In this document: positions 11,430 through 23,486 of the stretch, one piece after another
Position numbering within the stretch: position 1 is the stretch's first letter
Layout: every line of letters starts with the position of its first letter
Assembly: GCA_946699065.1 (NCBI GenBank)
Contig: CAMPDV010000713.1
Coordinates: 124,001-188,000, forward strand
DNA: 64,000 nt
Source: Loxodes magnus
Taxonomy: Eukaryota > Ciliophora > Karyorelictea > Loxodida > Loxodidae
Direction: 5' to 3'
Program-made: the position numbers and the translations under genes
Notes under the pieces: generated by a model
Seen by the model: only the letters and a program-made list of their open reading frames with translations
The model's database searches: none
Told to the model about the DNA's origin: nothing

Positions 11430-12275
11430 TAAAAGATAAAATTAAGTTTATAGTCATAGAAGATAGTTTCACAGACATCTTCCATTTGATCCCATTCTCT
11501 CTCAAATTAAAGGACTGTGCAGGACTTAGTTAGCCAACTATTCTTATCTCCCCGAAATACATCTATCACTCTAGTTTCTTCTATAATTACTATTCTATTC
11601 ATTAGTTCTTGAGTTATTGAACTTCTTCCTTTATATTAACCCTGCCCTAGTTGATCGAAATCATAAAAATTATTCTATTATTTATTTCTTATTTATTCTT
11701 TCAATTTCTATTTTCTTTCAGCATTTTATCCATTGATGGTTCTTCTAGCATAAAAAGCGTAAAATCTCTCTTCAAGAAAATTTCATCTTTTTTGTATCTC
11801 ATTATTATTGTTCAGGTTTAATTTAAATTGGGATGCTTGCTTACTAACTTATTATTTTTAAATTACATCTTGCTATTATTCTTACTTAACTAAGAGTTAT
11901 TTTATTTGATATTAGAACTAAGAAAATTGAAATTAAAACATTTACAGTATTTGTTCTATTATTTATTTTACCAATTCATATCTTTATACTATTTATTATT
12001 ATGGTCTTTTAATAGCCTTATCTAGCATAGGAATATAATGTTCTATGCTTTGCAATATTATATCTAAAGCTTCCTCCAGTTTTTCTATTTTTTTTAATTC
12101 CTTTAGTTCATTTTATTTATTATTTATTCTTTGCTGGACGGATTGAGCAAAAGATTCTTGAGATTATTGTGTTGATTCGTTAAGGAAACTATTCCTTTGG
12201 TTCTCTTAATTATTCATATTTTTTATAAAAATTAGTTAAGAGAAATCTTTTATTTCTTAGGCGCCATTTTTCCAA
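11430..12275 (-). mobile_element. ORF1-like retroelement unit b: coiled coil, damaged zinc knuckle
   Basis: From ATG 12217 the minus strand reads ~190 residues: a Gln/Ser-rich start, then a long Lys/Glu/Leu-rich helix-like stretch (ELKELKKIEKLEEALDIILQ), then more Gln-rich sequence. In a neighbouring frame it reads FLCQKNHQWIKC. This aligns with the knuckle of unit a (CYVCNKQHQWKYC), but the first Cys codon TGC has become CGC (Arg) and a frame change is needed to reach it. The unit is therefore decayed. A short version with both ends but no middle lies at 2940-3085. Confidence 0.55.
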
Positions 12276-12754
12276 ATAATAAACAATCTCTTAAATAGTT
12301 TTATAATAATCCATGAAAATAATTCATACTTAAGTAACTGATAATTACTTGAGTTTAATTACTGAATAAGTTAAAGATAGAATATTTATTTAAAGTTTTA
12401 ATTAAGTTATAAAATTAATTAAAAAACTATATTTTAGTTAAATCATTATGCTTCTGCTAACTTATATCAATTAAAAGTATTTAGATTTATTATATTCTAG
12501 CTACCTAAATTAAAAGACAGGCTAATTACTTTTGACTAATCTTTTTGGACTTACTAATATTTTTATTCGTATATTTAAATATTCTTTTTAATCAGCTTTG
12601 AGATTATTCTCTACACTTTAGACTTTTTAAAGTTTTATAAAATATATGAGACTTTTTACAATTTTTGAAGCAGTTTTAAGCTTTGTTCAAAGTATATAAG
12701 AATGAAGGAATAGTTTGATATAATTTTATTTATTTAAATGCTTTAATTATATAT

Positions 12755-13667
12755 ATTTAAGTTCTCCCAGTGTCTTAGCTTAATATCATAGCAAACTAAT
12801 TCATTTTAAAACGTGAAAATATAAATCTTTAAGAATTCTCAATTGGTTTGCTGAATTAATGCTGTCCTACTAGATTTTTTAAGCAATGTGTTGTAATACT
12901 TTCAAAACCATATATTTCTACTTATTTAAGCCAGTTTCCTGCACCTCATATAAAACAATTGTTCAAACTCTTAACATATTCGGGGGTGCAAGAACCTATT
13001 TCAGGTAGTTTTTAGGGTTATTTTCTTCATCGGTTGCAAGTTAAATTTAAGGATAAAATCTATCTGATTATTTCAGCTCTTTAACCTCCAAAAATATACA
13101 CATTTCCTTTTTAATTGAATGATAAACCGAAAGTTTCGATAGACTATTAAAGATAAGCAATATCCATCCTGTGTTTCCAAGTATTTAAATCGAAGACTTC
13201 ATTATTTATTTATTTTTCACTTCCAATTATATAAATAAATCTCTTATTATCGAAAGAGTTCTAGAATACTTTCTAGAGTACTTAGCTTATCATTCTATTG
13301 TTTACTATTTGCTAAATAAGTCAAATCCGTTTTTTTGTTGCAATTTTTCTTCTCCGCCTACTATTGAAAGTTTATAGTCATAAAGTTACTCTACATAACT
13401 CTAAGCATCTACCTTTTTCTTATATTAAAGTAAAGTTACTGCCTTTTAAGCTCTGAAGTTATAGTTAACTAAACTATAAGCCTACTTTTAGAATATTGAA
13501 TAGCTTTGTTTCAGGTAAACTAGATTAGGTAAAATTTCGTATTAATAAACCATCAAAGGGATTTTGTAAGACAATAATGCAACTTTGAAGTTAGTATTTA
13601 CTCTTAGTAATTTTCTTAATTATAATATAGGGATTAAAAACTATTATTTAGATGTTTTTTCACTCAT
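12755..13667 (-). pseudogene. kelch-like protein pseudogene, subfamily K2, copy a
   Basis: ATG at 13667 opens a frame that reaches a GG doublet (LSIVGGEEKLQ). After a frame change near 13250 it continues as KRFIYIIGSEKQINN, EVFDLNTWKHRMD and GNVYIFGG, then CNRWRKQ, and after another change it ends as LVCYDIKLRHWENL. The Gly-Gly and Tyr...Trp spacing is that of kelch blades, and the order of segments parallels the K1 genes. At least two one-base frame breaks make it a pseudogene. The copy at 25140-26046 shares the first break, so the damage seems older than the duplication. Confidence 0.65.
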
Positions 13668-14340
13668 TTTATTTAAATCAAAGCTGACTTAAAATCAATC
13701 CACTAGACTTTAAATCTAGAATGCTATAATCAAGAGTGTGTTAAATGAATTAAGCTTTGATATATGTAATTACTTAATACCATAAATAAAACTGCCTTAG
13801 TTAATAGATTTTTAGCTCTAAATTAGTATTTAAATGTACCTGGTTAAATGCTAAAAGGTATTAATAAAGAAATAGGAATGCTTAAGTAATTTTATTAATA
13901 TAAGTTAGTATAATAGAAGATATACATAGTTAAATAAGACTTAAGATAAAGAATGTATTAAAGTATTAATAGATATTAATCATATTAAATTAAGAAATAA
14001 TCAAAGTATAATTCTAATAAACTAAACTAATTATAAGTATAATTAAGCTTCTTCATTCAAACCTCATTAATATTTTTAACATATTAGTCATTATTCTCTA
14101 AAGATCTTTATTTAAGCGATGCTTTTAGGGATAAATTTACTAAGAAAAATTTCTTTAGTAGAAAGAAGTGTGAGTAGATACTTTAAATTAAGCTATTTGC
14201 TTAAAATTTAGAATTTCTATAATTAGAAAGTTCTAATATATCAAAAAAAAAAAAAATAGCTTGCAATTTGTGTGTTATAGAAAAAAGCTTAAAAGATTAT
14301 ATAGCAATATATATATACTTGTCATACTTCTTAAATAATT
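13668..14340. repeat. upstream part of a segmental duplication (paired with 26047-26850)
   Basis: Patches such as CTTCATTCAAACCTCATT ... TCATTATTCT ... GCGATGCTTTTAGGGATAAA match 26600-26700 with the same spacing and orientation relative to the K2 pseudogenes. The duplicated block therefore extends at least ~650 bases upstream of K2. No coding signal. Confidence 0.5.
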
Positions 14341-14344
14341 TTAG

Positions 14345-14712
14345 AAATAAAATAAATAAATAATAAATAAATTTGATTATAGAGCGCGTAGCGCTCTCGT
14401 TGGTGCGCAGCTCTTTAAAAAAAAATGTTTCATACTGACAAGAATGTTTGTTACTGATAAAATTATCAGATACTGATAAACCTTGTTCAATACTGGTATA
14501 ATTATTCAGTACTGATAAAAATGTTCAATACTGATATAATTTTAGAATACTCGTAATCTTTTCTACTTACTGGAGTTCCAAGGACATGGCAGGAAGGTGT
14601 CTCATTGCATCACCAAAGCAGAGGACGACATGTGTCAACCTCTGATGAAAATGACCTTGTTGTTCACCTTCGAACAATTATGGCGGTTTTAAAAAATAAT
14701 ATATAAATAATA
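14345..14712 (-). mobile_element. family B retroposon, shorter copy B2
   Basis: It starts (3' side) with an AATAAATAA tail and the shared hairpin at 14377-14416. It then matches 4330-4560 almost base for base (TTTCATACTGACAAGAATG, CCAAGGACATGGCAGGA). It jumps to AACCTCTGATGAA...GGCGGTTTTAAA, skipping one internal repeat present in the 4.3-kb copy. This is a deletion between repeated GTGTCAA/CCTCTGATGAA units. Confidence 0.72.
14377..14416 (-). repeat. shared terminal hairpin of B2
   Basis: GAGCGCGTAGCGC ... GTGCGCAGCTC, nearly identical to the copy at 4291. Confidence 0.8.
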
Positions 14713-14718
14713 AAAATT

Positions 14719-14767
14719 GATTATAGTGGAAACACCTTCAATGGTTCTGCCACTGTTTGTTCTTTTA
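14719..14767 (-). repeat. variant terminal hairpin of ORF1-like unit c
   Basis: The position, the TTGATTATAG flank and the TTCTTTTA end match the shared hairpin, although the stem sequence has changed. Confidence 0.5.
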
Positions 14768-15950
14768 TATTATATGAGATTAAATTAACTTTTCCTTCGA
14801 TCTTCTTTATTTCCTTTAGATTTTTTTTATCTTTTTTTTTTTATTAATATCAAGTAAGCAATTGGATTAAATAACTCCAAATTATCTCTTTTTTTCATAT
14901 TTATTTATCTCTTTTTCGTTTATTTTTTTTAATCTGAGCTTAGTTAATTATCTATATCAAAATGAAATTCTTTAAAAATTTTAATTTTCTTATATCAATC
15001 TTTTGTTTCAAGACTCCACCTTTTAATTGAAGATTGAACATTTTAATTCACTTTTTAAATTTTATAATTTCCTATTTCTCTACATGGACTATTTAAAATA
15101 ATAATAATAATAATATACTTAAAGTTAGTAGAGTTTTGCATTCTCTGGAATTGCAACCAGTTTCTGCGGACAGTTTTTTTAACGTGGGTGTGATCCACAA
15201 CCTTTTTATTAAGTGGAAGGTTACCACTGTAACCGTTCAAGTGGTCTTGCAAAAAGCTTTTATTTGTAGATCCCTGTTGGAGTTATTCATAGTTTATTGA
15301 GTTGTCTCCACGTTCTTTTCTGCTCTTATTCGTTTATTTTCTTTCATTATCAACAGTTTTTTAAAATATGTTGATTTGATTTGCAACATCAACAAAGTTT
15401 GTATTATTGTCTTTATTTCGTTCTTTTTTATGATAATTTATTTTCTATATTTTCTAATCTTTTAATGAAACTTGTAGCAATCATTTCTTTTTCTGGATTC
15501 AATTCTGTTTTTAATTCTATTGATATTTTTTCTATTTCCATTTTCGTGTCGTATTTAAAATTTTATTATTATTAAGTTCAGAGTTATTCTTCCGTTATTA
15601 ATTTGCTACAAATAAGTTATCTTCTAAGTATTAGTAATTCGTTGTTCTAATCTTCTATGTTACTCATTAGTTCCCGTATTTTTTCGCCTAAGTTGTAAGT
15701 TGTTTCTTCATAATTTGAGATTATTTTTTACATTTGGTCTAATTAAATTTAAAGTTTTTGATTAGTTTCATTTTTAGGTTAACTTATCTCTATTTATCCT
15801 ACCATAACTTTACCTTCCGAAGAAGAGCTTGACTCCTCCTATTGTTATTATTTTTTCTAAATTTCTTTTGCTGCTTTTCTCTTTAGGTTTCTAAGTTAAT
15901 TTTTTGAGAGTCGAAGAGATTAATCCATTTTTTTTAAATATGGACTATTT
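14719..15950 (-). mobile_element. ORF1-like retroelement unit c: coiled coil and zinc knuckles
   Basis: ATG at 15928 opens a frame, under the reassigned code, of about 290 residues. It has a basic start, Ser-rich SSSSSEGK, and a long heptad-like stretch (residues ~55-190 with YNLGEKIRELMSNIEDQNNE). Then comes CWCCKSNQHILKNC, a perfect Cys-x2-Cys-x4-His-x4-Cys knuckle (one Trp encoded by TGA). A second knuckle-like GCGSHPRQKNCP follows ~60 residues later. The 3' end at 14719-14767 is a hairpin (GTGGAAACACC ... TGCCACTG) with TATAATCAA and an AT tail like that of families A-C. It is likely an ORF1/Gag-like retroelement protein; no catalytic domain is present. Confidence 0.6.
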
Positions 15951-16250
15951 AAAATAATACTAGGTTACTAAATATAGTAATAGGTGATTATATTAATACT
16001 AAACACATTTATCTGATTTGAATTGAGTTTGCAACTTTATAGCATGGAAATAATTATTGCTATCTTTTACTGAAATAAGTAATTTACTTATATATACTTT
16101 TTCCTTCGTCTTAATTTTTAATCCTAATTGAGATTTATGAAGAGCACTAAGTGAATTTACATTAATTATTTGATTCCTATAACTAATAATAGAAATATAT
16201 ACTTATATTCAAATTATTTTTTAATTAATTTTAATTAAATTTTAAACTTA

Positions 16251-16535
16251 AAGAGTTTTTAGAAGGCAACTTCTTGCAGTTTAACGACCCCAGCACTCCC
16301 TTCATGGAATAACGGGGATATCCTGTTGCTTTCGAAAAACAGCTGCCAGGGAGCTCCATCGCTATAGGCAGCCAGGTTTCAAGCCTCTACCAGGAGTGGA
16401 TAATCAAAAGAAAGGTGTTCCCTTGCAAAGGTTGACTTTGACCAGGGACTTTCACAGCGACAGGAAAGGAACTTGTTCCTAGCCATAAAACCAGAAAGTA
16501 TGATTCAGAAGGTCAATCTTACCTCCCACCATCTT
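16251..16535 (+). mobile_element. family E retroposon, copy E1
   Basis: A ~285-bp block that is about half G+C, in strong contrast to its flanks. It matches 33397-33711 in inverted orientation (AATAACGGGGATATC, GGGAGCTCCAT, GGAAAGGAACTTGTTCC, TAGCCATAAAACCAGAAAG, TCCCACCATCTTTT). Copies differ by indels, so it is not protein-coding. GGTTTCAAGCC is vaguely like a Pol III B box. Flanking low-complexity DNA hides any target duplication. Confidence 0.72.
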
Positions 16536-18876
16536 TTTAATTATATTTTTTTTAATTAATATTCATAGAAAAATTATCTTAGAAAATATCTAGTTTTAGG
16601 TTTGTAATTTCATTAGATTTAGACAAGTAAGCATACATGAAATTGATATTGAATGCATGAGACTATCTTTATTTAAATTCCATTATCATTCTTAATCTTT
16701 TGCTTATTAATAAATAATTAAGCAATCCTGAATAAAATTTAATATTTCTATCATTCATTAATGATACTTATTGGCTAAGCATAATCTTTAAAAATATACC
16801 TGATATATGGATTTTAAATAAGATAATTTAAATTATTAAAAACTTTAATTTTTTAAAATTATTTCCTAAGTAACGATAAAGCTTATTAATGTTCTTTGTA
16901 GTAAGCTTAGGATATTCTTTATTAAAGGATTGATATCATACCAAATGTTAAGCTATTACAATATTTATAGTTTTAATTATGATATAATTAGAGTATTTTA
17001 GTCTTTCCTAAAATAGGTTTAATTCAAAGTTATTTTAGAATACTAATTTTAGCTTATAGAGATAGTTATATATTAAGCTCTTTTATGCTTAAGTTGCATG
17101 CTTTAAATAAGAAATCTCTTGATTTATTTAAATTCTGTCAAATGATAAAAAGTATTTTTTATGTATTTTTGGTAAACTTAGCAAAGATATTCTAGCTTTT
17201 AGACTTATTTCGAAACTCATTAGAAAGAACTAACAAATCATTAAAAGTATATTTCTATTATTTTTGATTGTCATCTAGAAGAGAAACTTAACCTAAGATT
17301 TTAGTTTACTTTTTTAATTTTTTTTGGACAAAACAGGAATAAAAAATTATCAAAAAGAGAAAAATAGTTTTTAGAAATCCTTTGATTTAAAAAGCCAAAG
17401 GAAATTTCAAAATTATTAAGCTAAATCTTAGTATCTCTTCATTATTAAGTAGCTAAGAAGATACGAATTCATAAAAGAAACGAAGGCAGAGGTATTTAAA
17501 ATCCAAAATTGTTTGGTCGAAACACTATAATTTAAATAAAATAAATGATTGCTTAATTTTTAAGGCTTTTAGTAAAAAATATAAAATCATAATTTTTTGG
17601 AAATCTTAGAATAAAGTGAAACAACTGGTATAATTTATTGAAAAGAACATCAGTTAAAATGCCTTTGAAAATCATGGATACTGTTTTAAATAACTTTATA
17701 TTTAAGCCTGCAATTTCCAGCAAAATATCTAAGGGATGATTTTTGTAAAAACAATCATTACAAGAAAATAATATAATAGTTAAAAAAATAAATCATTGAA
17801 TCTTTTATCTATTGAACTTAAACAATTAGATTTTGCAACATTCAACTCGAACTTAGTATAATAGAATTAACTAAAAATTAAATTCTAAAAAATGATTATT
17901 TGCAAATATATTGATCAATGAATTATAAATTTAATTAGAATTTTTAATGAATACAATTTCAAAAATATAGAGTTACTAGTTGTAATTAAGGCTTTGAGGA
18001 TATATTGGAATTATTTAAAATAGTTTCTTCCAAATAGATTTAAAGCTAAAAATTTCATATTTAGCAAAGTTATTTCCTTATATATCTTTATGTAATTTTT
18101 TTATTTGACATACTTGAATAAATCAATCTAAATTCTAAATTTTAAGTTTCTCATATAAATACTTCAGAACAGCATCTAAAAAGAGATTCTCTATTTATAA
18201 TAATGCTAAAGTTTATTTTCATTCATTTAGATGATAAAATGATTTTTAAATATAAAAAGCACTTATTTATTATATAAGTTATGTGTTTTCACTAGTAGTC
18301 ATTTAAAATTGCACTATTAATTAAAAGTCTTGCTAAAAAGGTAATTTCTTCATTGCAATTTGCGCATAGTCTAAAAAGAAATAACAATTTAGTATCTTAG
18401 TAATATTTCTAGTACTTAAAGAGAAAAACTAATTATCATACACTATTAATCTTGCAAATGTGAATTTAAAATTTTTAATTCTAATGATTTAAAGTTAAGC
18501 AGAAGCATAAAATATTAATTTATAGTACTAAATAACTAAATCAGTTCACAATCTTCAAAACTTACAATTTATACAAATTTTGTTTACAATTTACGAAATA
18601 AAAAAGCCAAATAACCCTTTTCTATTTTCCTTTTATTTTATCTGATATAATTTCAAACAAATTATATCTTAGTAAGAAATACAAAATATATAAAAATAAA
18701 ATTTCTAAGATTTAGTCTTGTATTTTAAACTAAATCAAAGTTATATAATTTCTCTTATTATTTAGCTTTTTAATTTTAATAAATAAATGTTTATTTCATT
18801 TTTAGTCCTATAAGCATAAAATATTCCTTTATAATTAATAAAGTTCTTTGATTCCATCTAAAATTTAATTTTAATA
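16536..18876. other. AT-rich intergenic, nothing recognised
   Basis: About 2.3 kb without a recognised gene. Lys/Asn-rich open stretches occur in several frames, as expected when only TGA terminates. Confidence 0.4.
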
Positions 18877-19560
18877 ATGTATATCTGAGAGTTTTATATT
18901 CTAAGTATTAAAGGAATCAAAGAAGGGCTTGTTGAGTTTAAAAAACTTCATCCTGAAAAAAATGCTCTTTGAGAGGATAACTAAGCTTTTAGAATTGATT
19001 TTAAATAAAGAATTTCAAATCTAAATAAATTTTATCTTGCTTAGTATTTTGAACTTTAAAAAGGATTTATTTCTAAATAATCTTCTGTTAATTAGTCAAA
19101 AATAGATAATTCTAAAGCTACTACAGAAAATGCAAATGCCAATTCTTTTTGGTTAGCAAGATTTAATTTTCTGGATTTCCTTTTTCTCCTTTCAACTCTC
19201 AAATTCTTACAGCAAATTTTTAGTGTAATTGAATTAAGTTTTTTTATTAAATAAATGAAGAAATAAGTTTTCAAAGGCTATATTAATATAAAGATAAGAT
19301 TTGCCTTCTATTTCCAAAAATAAAGTTATACATATTTAATAGCTTTTGCAATAAAAAAAAACTCTAGACTTATAAAAATTAAAGCTATCCGATTTATAGT
19401 AATCAAGTTCTCTGATAGTTACAATTATCAGCAATTTAATTATTTTAATAATGCTGAGGTATTAGAGGTATCAAAGTTATAGTAACTAAATTAAATAAAT
19501 TAGATGAAAAAGTGAGAATTAAAAGATAAAGTTATTGATAAAGTTTTACAGTTTGACTAA
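18877..19560 (+). CDS. possible SPX-domain-like fragment
   Basis: From ATG 18877, with TGA as Trp, the frame reads EGLVEFKKLHPEKNALWEDN, then FRIDFKQRISNLNKFYLAQY and FELQKGF. The second part resembles the C-terminal half of SPX domains (an acidic/basic helix followed by N-x-FY and a Glu-Leu helix), which sense inositol polyphosphates in phosphate homeostasis. Codon composition is coding-like to about 19280 and then fades. The frame stays open to the small gene at 20827, and near 20555 it contains SISWDIG, faintly like the EXS region of XPR1-type transporters. The N-terminal half of SPX is missing. It may be a decayed gene; the assignment is tentative. Confidence 0.33.
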
Positions 19561-20826
19561 TAATTAGATTGCATAAGCTATCTAGTTAATTTTTAATTAT
19601 TTTCGCTAATTTAAAAAATTTAAGGCAAACTCAGAACCAAAAAAATCATAACTGTGCTAAATGATTCATATTGAATACGCTATTTTCCTTAATTGATTGG
19701 AAATATTAGCTTAAATTTGGTGAATTAGATAACTTTCCTTAATATTTGTTGTGATTTTAAGCAATTTATAATAGCTTAGATAAACAAATTGCTATAATTA
19801 ATAAAAGCATATAATAACAAAATAATTTAAAATGTAAGTCTTTATTAAATCAATTTTTATAGCCATTTATTTTTACTAAGCTTGTATATAACTAAATACA
19901 TCACTAAGCTACAATAATTTAGTAAGTTTTTTATTTCATAACTATTTAATATAAACTTTCCAAACTAGTGGCTAGTTAATCTTTAGTAGTTTATTTATTA
20001 TTTTAATTTGCTTAGTTGCTATAATTTATTAATTCTACAACCATAAAATGAAACGAATCTTATTTTTTTATTAGCCTATTTAAATCTTAGCAAATTAATT
20101 TAATTTGCATGCTCCTTTTTTTATATCTCATATTAATTTAAAAATTAATAAATAAACTCCTAGACAAATAATTATTCTCCAGTTACTTATTTTTAAGTCT
20201 TCTTGCAAAAAAATAAATAGTCAAGGTTATTATATTGAGATTTTTTATGCTGATAGTAGCTTTTTTAAGGTTTAGCCTATTTAAAGTTAAATCTATTTGT
20301 AAGGTTTAAATTTAAAGAAATGTATTTTCAAAGCAAATTTTATTAAAACTAATGCAAAATAATTTCTACATCTTTGAAAGTTTTAGCTTAGTGTAATGAT
20401 ACACATATACTTATTATAACTATTTACTTAAAACAATTATGTATTTAAGTAAAATAAATATAACTACTTGCTACTATTCTAACACCTTTGTATTAATTAT
20501 TAACTAATATATCAAGCATTATAAATGCCTTATGCATTGGTATAAGCATTAGCTGGGATATTGGTACTATGATTAACTTTAGTTATAATTAGCCTATTTA
20601 AAAATGTATTTATTTATTGGTATTAAGATTATTAATTTATTATCTACTCTAAAAGTGCTCTTAATGAAGTTAATAATTACTAGCTTCTTAAGCTTTACTA
20701 TTATTTAGAGACTTAAGTACCATATTTAATTTAAGCAATGCTTATTACATTTTACCTTAGATCTATTATCCTTATTTAACTCTATTTATTGCTTAAAATC
20801 ATATTTCTTTATAAATCCTTTCAAAT
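19561..20826. other. AT-rich, hydrophobic open frame, uncertain
   Basis: The frame of the SPX-like stretch remains open here, with only TGA-Trp codons interrupting it, and is rich in Leu/Ile/Tyr. It could be the membrane half of an XPR1-like protein, but its base composition is also that of non-coding DNA in this window. Parts of 20200-20826 have a diverged copy at 29460-30231. Confidence 0.3.
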
Positions 20827-21387
20827 ATGGGTCAATTGCATCCAACTAAATCTAAAAAAATCAATCCTACTGAGGGGTAACGCTTAGTGCTAAATTTTAA
20901 AGGATAAGCTTGCTGTGCCTAATCGAATGGATTTGAAGACCAGGATTTGTAGTAAATGCCACAATAATTGAGAGAAAAAGGAATATCAGAATAGCAATGA
21001 AAGTAATGGATATAACTTTACGATAGAGATGTAAAGCCTCATAGTAATATCTGCTTTTGTGTATTTTGCTTAGTTCTTGGATATGCCTTCGTTATTACAG
21101 CTTTAATCATTCATTGTTGTCCCTGAGGCAAATGCAATAGCTATCATTAAGGAATGAAAAAGTGAATGCAAACAATTAATGAAGAACTTCCTCAAGGAAT
21201 GTATGTTAAAGCTTAAACAATGGTATCAAATAGAGATAATGTCACTTTAGAAGTTTCTACTCTTTCATTTGCTTTAACTCCTGAGGAATCTGAAAAGTTA
21301 AGAAGGGAACCTATAAGAGTAAACGATTGCTCTTGTTGCGATTGTTGTCATACAACCTGTCCATCGGAAAAATATCTAGTGATTTGA
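20827..21387 (+). CDS. small single-pass membrane protein, unknown family
   Basis: ATG 20827 to TGA 21385-21387 gives 186 residues under the reassigned code. It starts MGQLHPTKSKK; Gly at position 2 would permit N-myristoylation. A Gln-rich cytoplasmic-like part (QQMPQQLREKG) follows, then one hydrophobic helix (residues ~80-102, CFCVFCLVLGYAFVITALII) ending in a Cys-rich boundary. The last ~75 residues are polar and end with a Cys cluster (NDCSCCDCCHTTC). Codon use is coding-like (many G-starting codons), and several Gln codons are TAA/TAG and Trp codons TGA. A decayed copy of the first third is at 30232-30400. The clustered Cys residues could bind metal or be palmitoylated. I do not recognise the family. 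Confidence 0.65.
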
Positions 21388-21866
21388 AAAAATTTTATAA
21401 GAAAAATACTATTTAAACAAGCTATCTTAAAATTAAAATAAAGCTATACTACTAATATCTCAAAATACCAAAATAGATAAAACATATTCTAATATAAACT
21501 AAATATGTTTTAAATTACAAGATTATCAGGATATTAATTAAATACCATGATAGTTATAACTATTATTTAAAATTGATTAATTAAATATTAAACTAAGAAC
21601 CAAATTTAAAGATTTAAAGTTTTACTTAATTATACATTCATAAAAGATTAAATAAAGTATAAAAAAGAAACAGAAAAGTAAATATAAAAAATAGAATTTA
21701 TTCATGTTTAAAAAATAGATTATCTTAACTAAAAAAAGAGAACATTTTTTAAATAATAAAATATTTTCTGCTTTTAACTAATATTTTTTAACTATTTATT
21801 CATGCATTTAAAATATTGCTTAAATTTAGTATATTAAATAATATAATTAAAATAAATTAATTAAAT
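21388..21866. other. AT-rich intergenic, nothing recognised
   Basis: Downstream flank of the small membrane-protein gene up to the tail of C2. Confidence 0.45.
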
Positions 21867-21904
21867 TATAGAGCGTGTGGCACCTCAATGCTGCGCAGCT
21901 CTTT
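21867..21904 (-). repeat. shared terminal hairpin of C2
   Basis: GAGCGTGTGGCACC ... GCTGCGCAGCTC with an ATTAAATT tail on the left. Confidence 0.72.
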
Positions 21905-22172
21905 AATAAAGATTTTTAAAGTTAAAATATTCCTTGCTGAAGTCCTTCCACAGTGCTAGCATTCCCTTGTGAGTTTTGTCTTCTATAGGGCCGCGATCGG
22001 AATGCTACCCTAACAGACCTTAGTATCTGGCATTTTTCGTCATTAATGCTACTTGATGTCACTTCGATCTTGTCTTCTCTTCTCTTCTCTTCTCTTGGCT
22101 GGTCCTTCGCCTATGGAGTACATCCACGTACCAGAATTTAAGTGAGTTTCAGTTGGAGTATTGTTCCTCCTT
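21867..22172 (-). mobile_element. family C retroposon, copy C2
   Basis: Inverted match to 9159-9476 across its whole length, with the shared hairpin at 21867-21904 on the left. It contains a TCTTC microsatellite (22072-22096) where C1 has only two units, so the repeat has expanded in this copy. Confidence 0.7.
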
Positions 22173-23486
22173 ATTTTATAATAAATATAATAAATAGCTA
22201 TTAAAATGAATAAAGATATAAAATATGATATATTATATATATACTGTATTAATCCTAGAAAATAAATAAATCTCTTATTTCCTGATAAATATAAAGCAGC
22301 TTTTATAAATAATTTAACTTAAACTAATATTATATTAATAGATATTAAAAATATTTACTATTATTCTAAACGCAGCTTCATTATAATGGAACTATATAAA
22401 ACACACAAAAACTAAAGGCTAGAAGTATATAACAGTAGAATTAAATTAAATAAGCAAATATAAAAGAAGGCATTTAGATGAAATGTTTTATATTTACTTA
22501 TATAAATTTAAATAAATAAATAAACTAGCAAATAGATAATTATATTTATCACTATTAAATTTTAAGATATATATTTAATACTTTTAACTATAAGTAACTA
22601 AATATTAATTCATTTTATTTATACTTAAAATTTAAAATAGTTATAACTGTATATATTTTAAATTTCATAACATCTTAAAAATTAAACTATAAGAGCTTTT
22701 TATTAAATTAATAATTAAAGTATTGATTAGTCTCAATTAAGTTAACTATAAGATATCTTATAAAATAGAATTTATCATTTTAATATAATTTAAAGTTTAT
22801 TATAAGATTGATTGATAAATTAAACTGAAATTTAAAAGATTGAAACTTTTAAATGAAAATAGTATAGCAAATGGAAGGTAAAAGTATAAAGAAATTAAAT
22901 TAAATTGTATTTATTATTTTAGAATTTATCATTTAATGGCAAACTTAGTGTTTAGTTTTATTTCATAATTAAGTTGAAAAAGTTTGATAAACTGAATATA
23001 GAGAATTAAAATTTAATATAGCTGAGTTATTGTTTTGTTATATATTAAGTCAAACTACTAAGCATGCTTATATTTTAAAAGCATATAATTATAAAAAATG
23101 TAATAAATATAATAAAGCTTAAAATAATTAAGCTTTTAAAATAACTTCAGTATAATTAAAGGCTAATAAATCTTCATTTTTAAATAATAAAACATAATAT
23201 CATATTGAGATACTTGTTCGGTTTTAATAATTATATGTTCTGAGTATATCTAGAATTAATATAAAAAATGGTATTCTAAGCAATCCAACTAGATTAATCT
23301 GGAATCATTCTCTATTAATAATCGAAAATTTAATAAATTTTAATGCCTCAAGTTTAGGTTTGCATGATAATAATTAGTATGAAAAACGTGATTAATGATA
23401 ACAAGATAATTGTAAGCTCATTTTTCATTTAATTTTGTAATTATTATTTAATGAAAAATAATATAATTAAATAATAAATAAATATG
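22173..23486. other. AT-rich intergenic, nothing recognised
   Basis: About 1.3 kb of very AT-rich DNA without recognised features. Confidence 0.45.

Noticed and set aside
12755-13667. 21-nt GT...AG segment in K2a as an intron explaining the frame change
   Set aside because: The donor is not conserved in K2b (GTACTC becomes ATACTC), and its length is a multiple of three, so it would not repair the frame.
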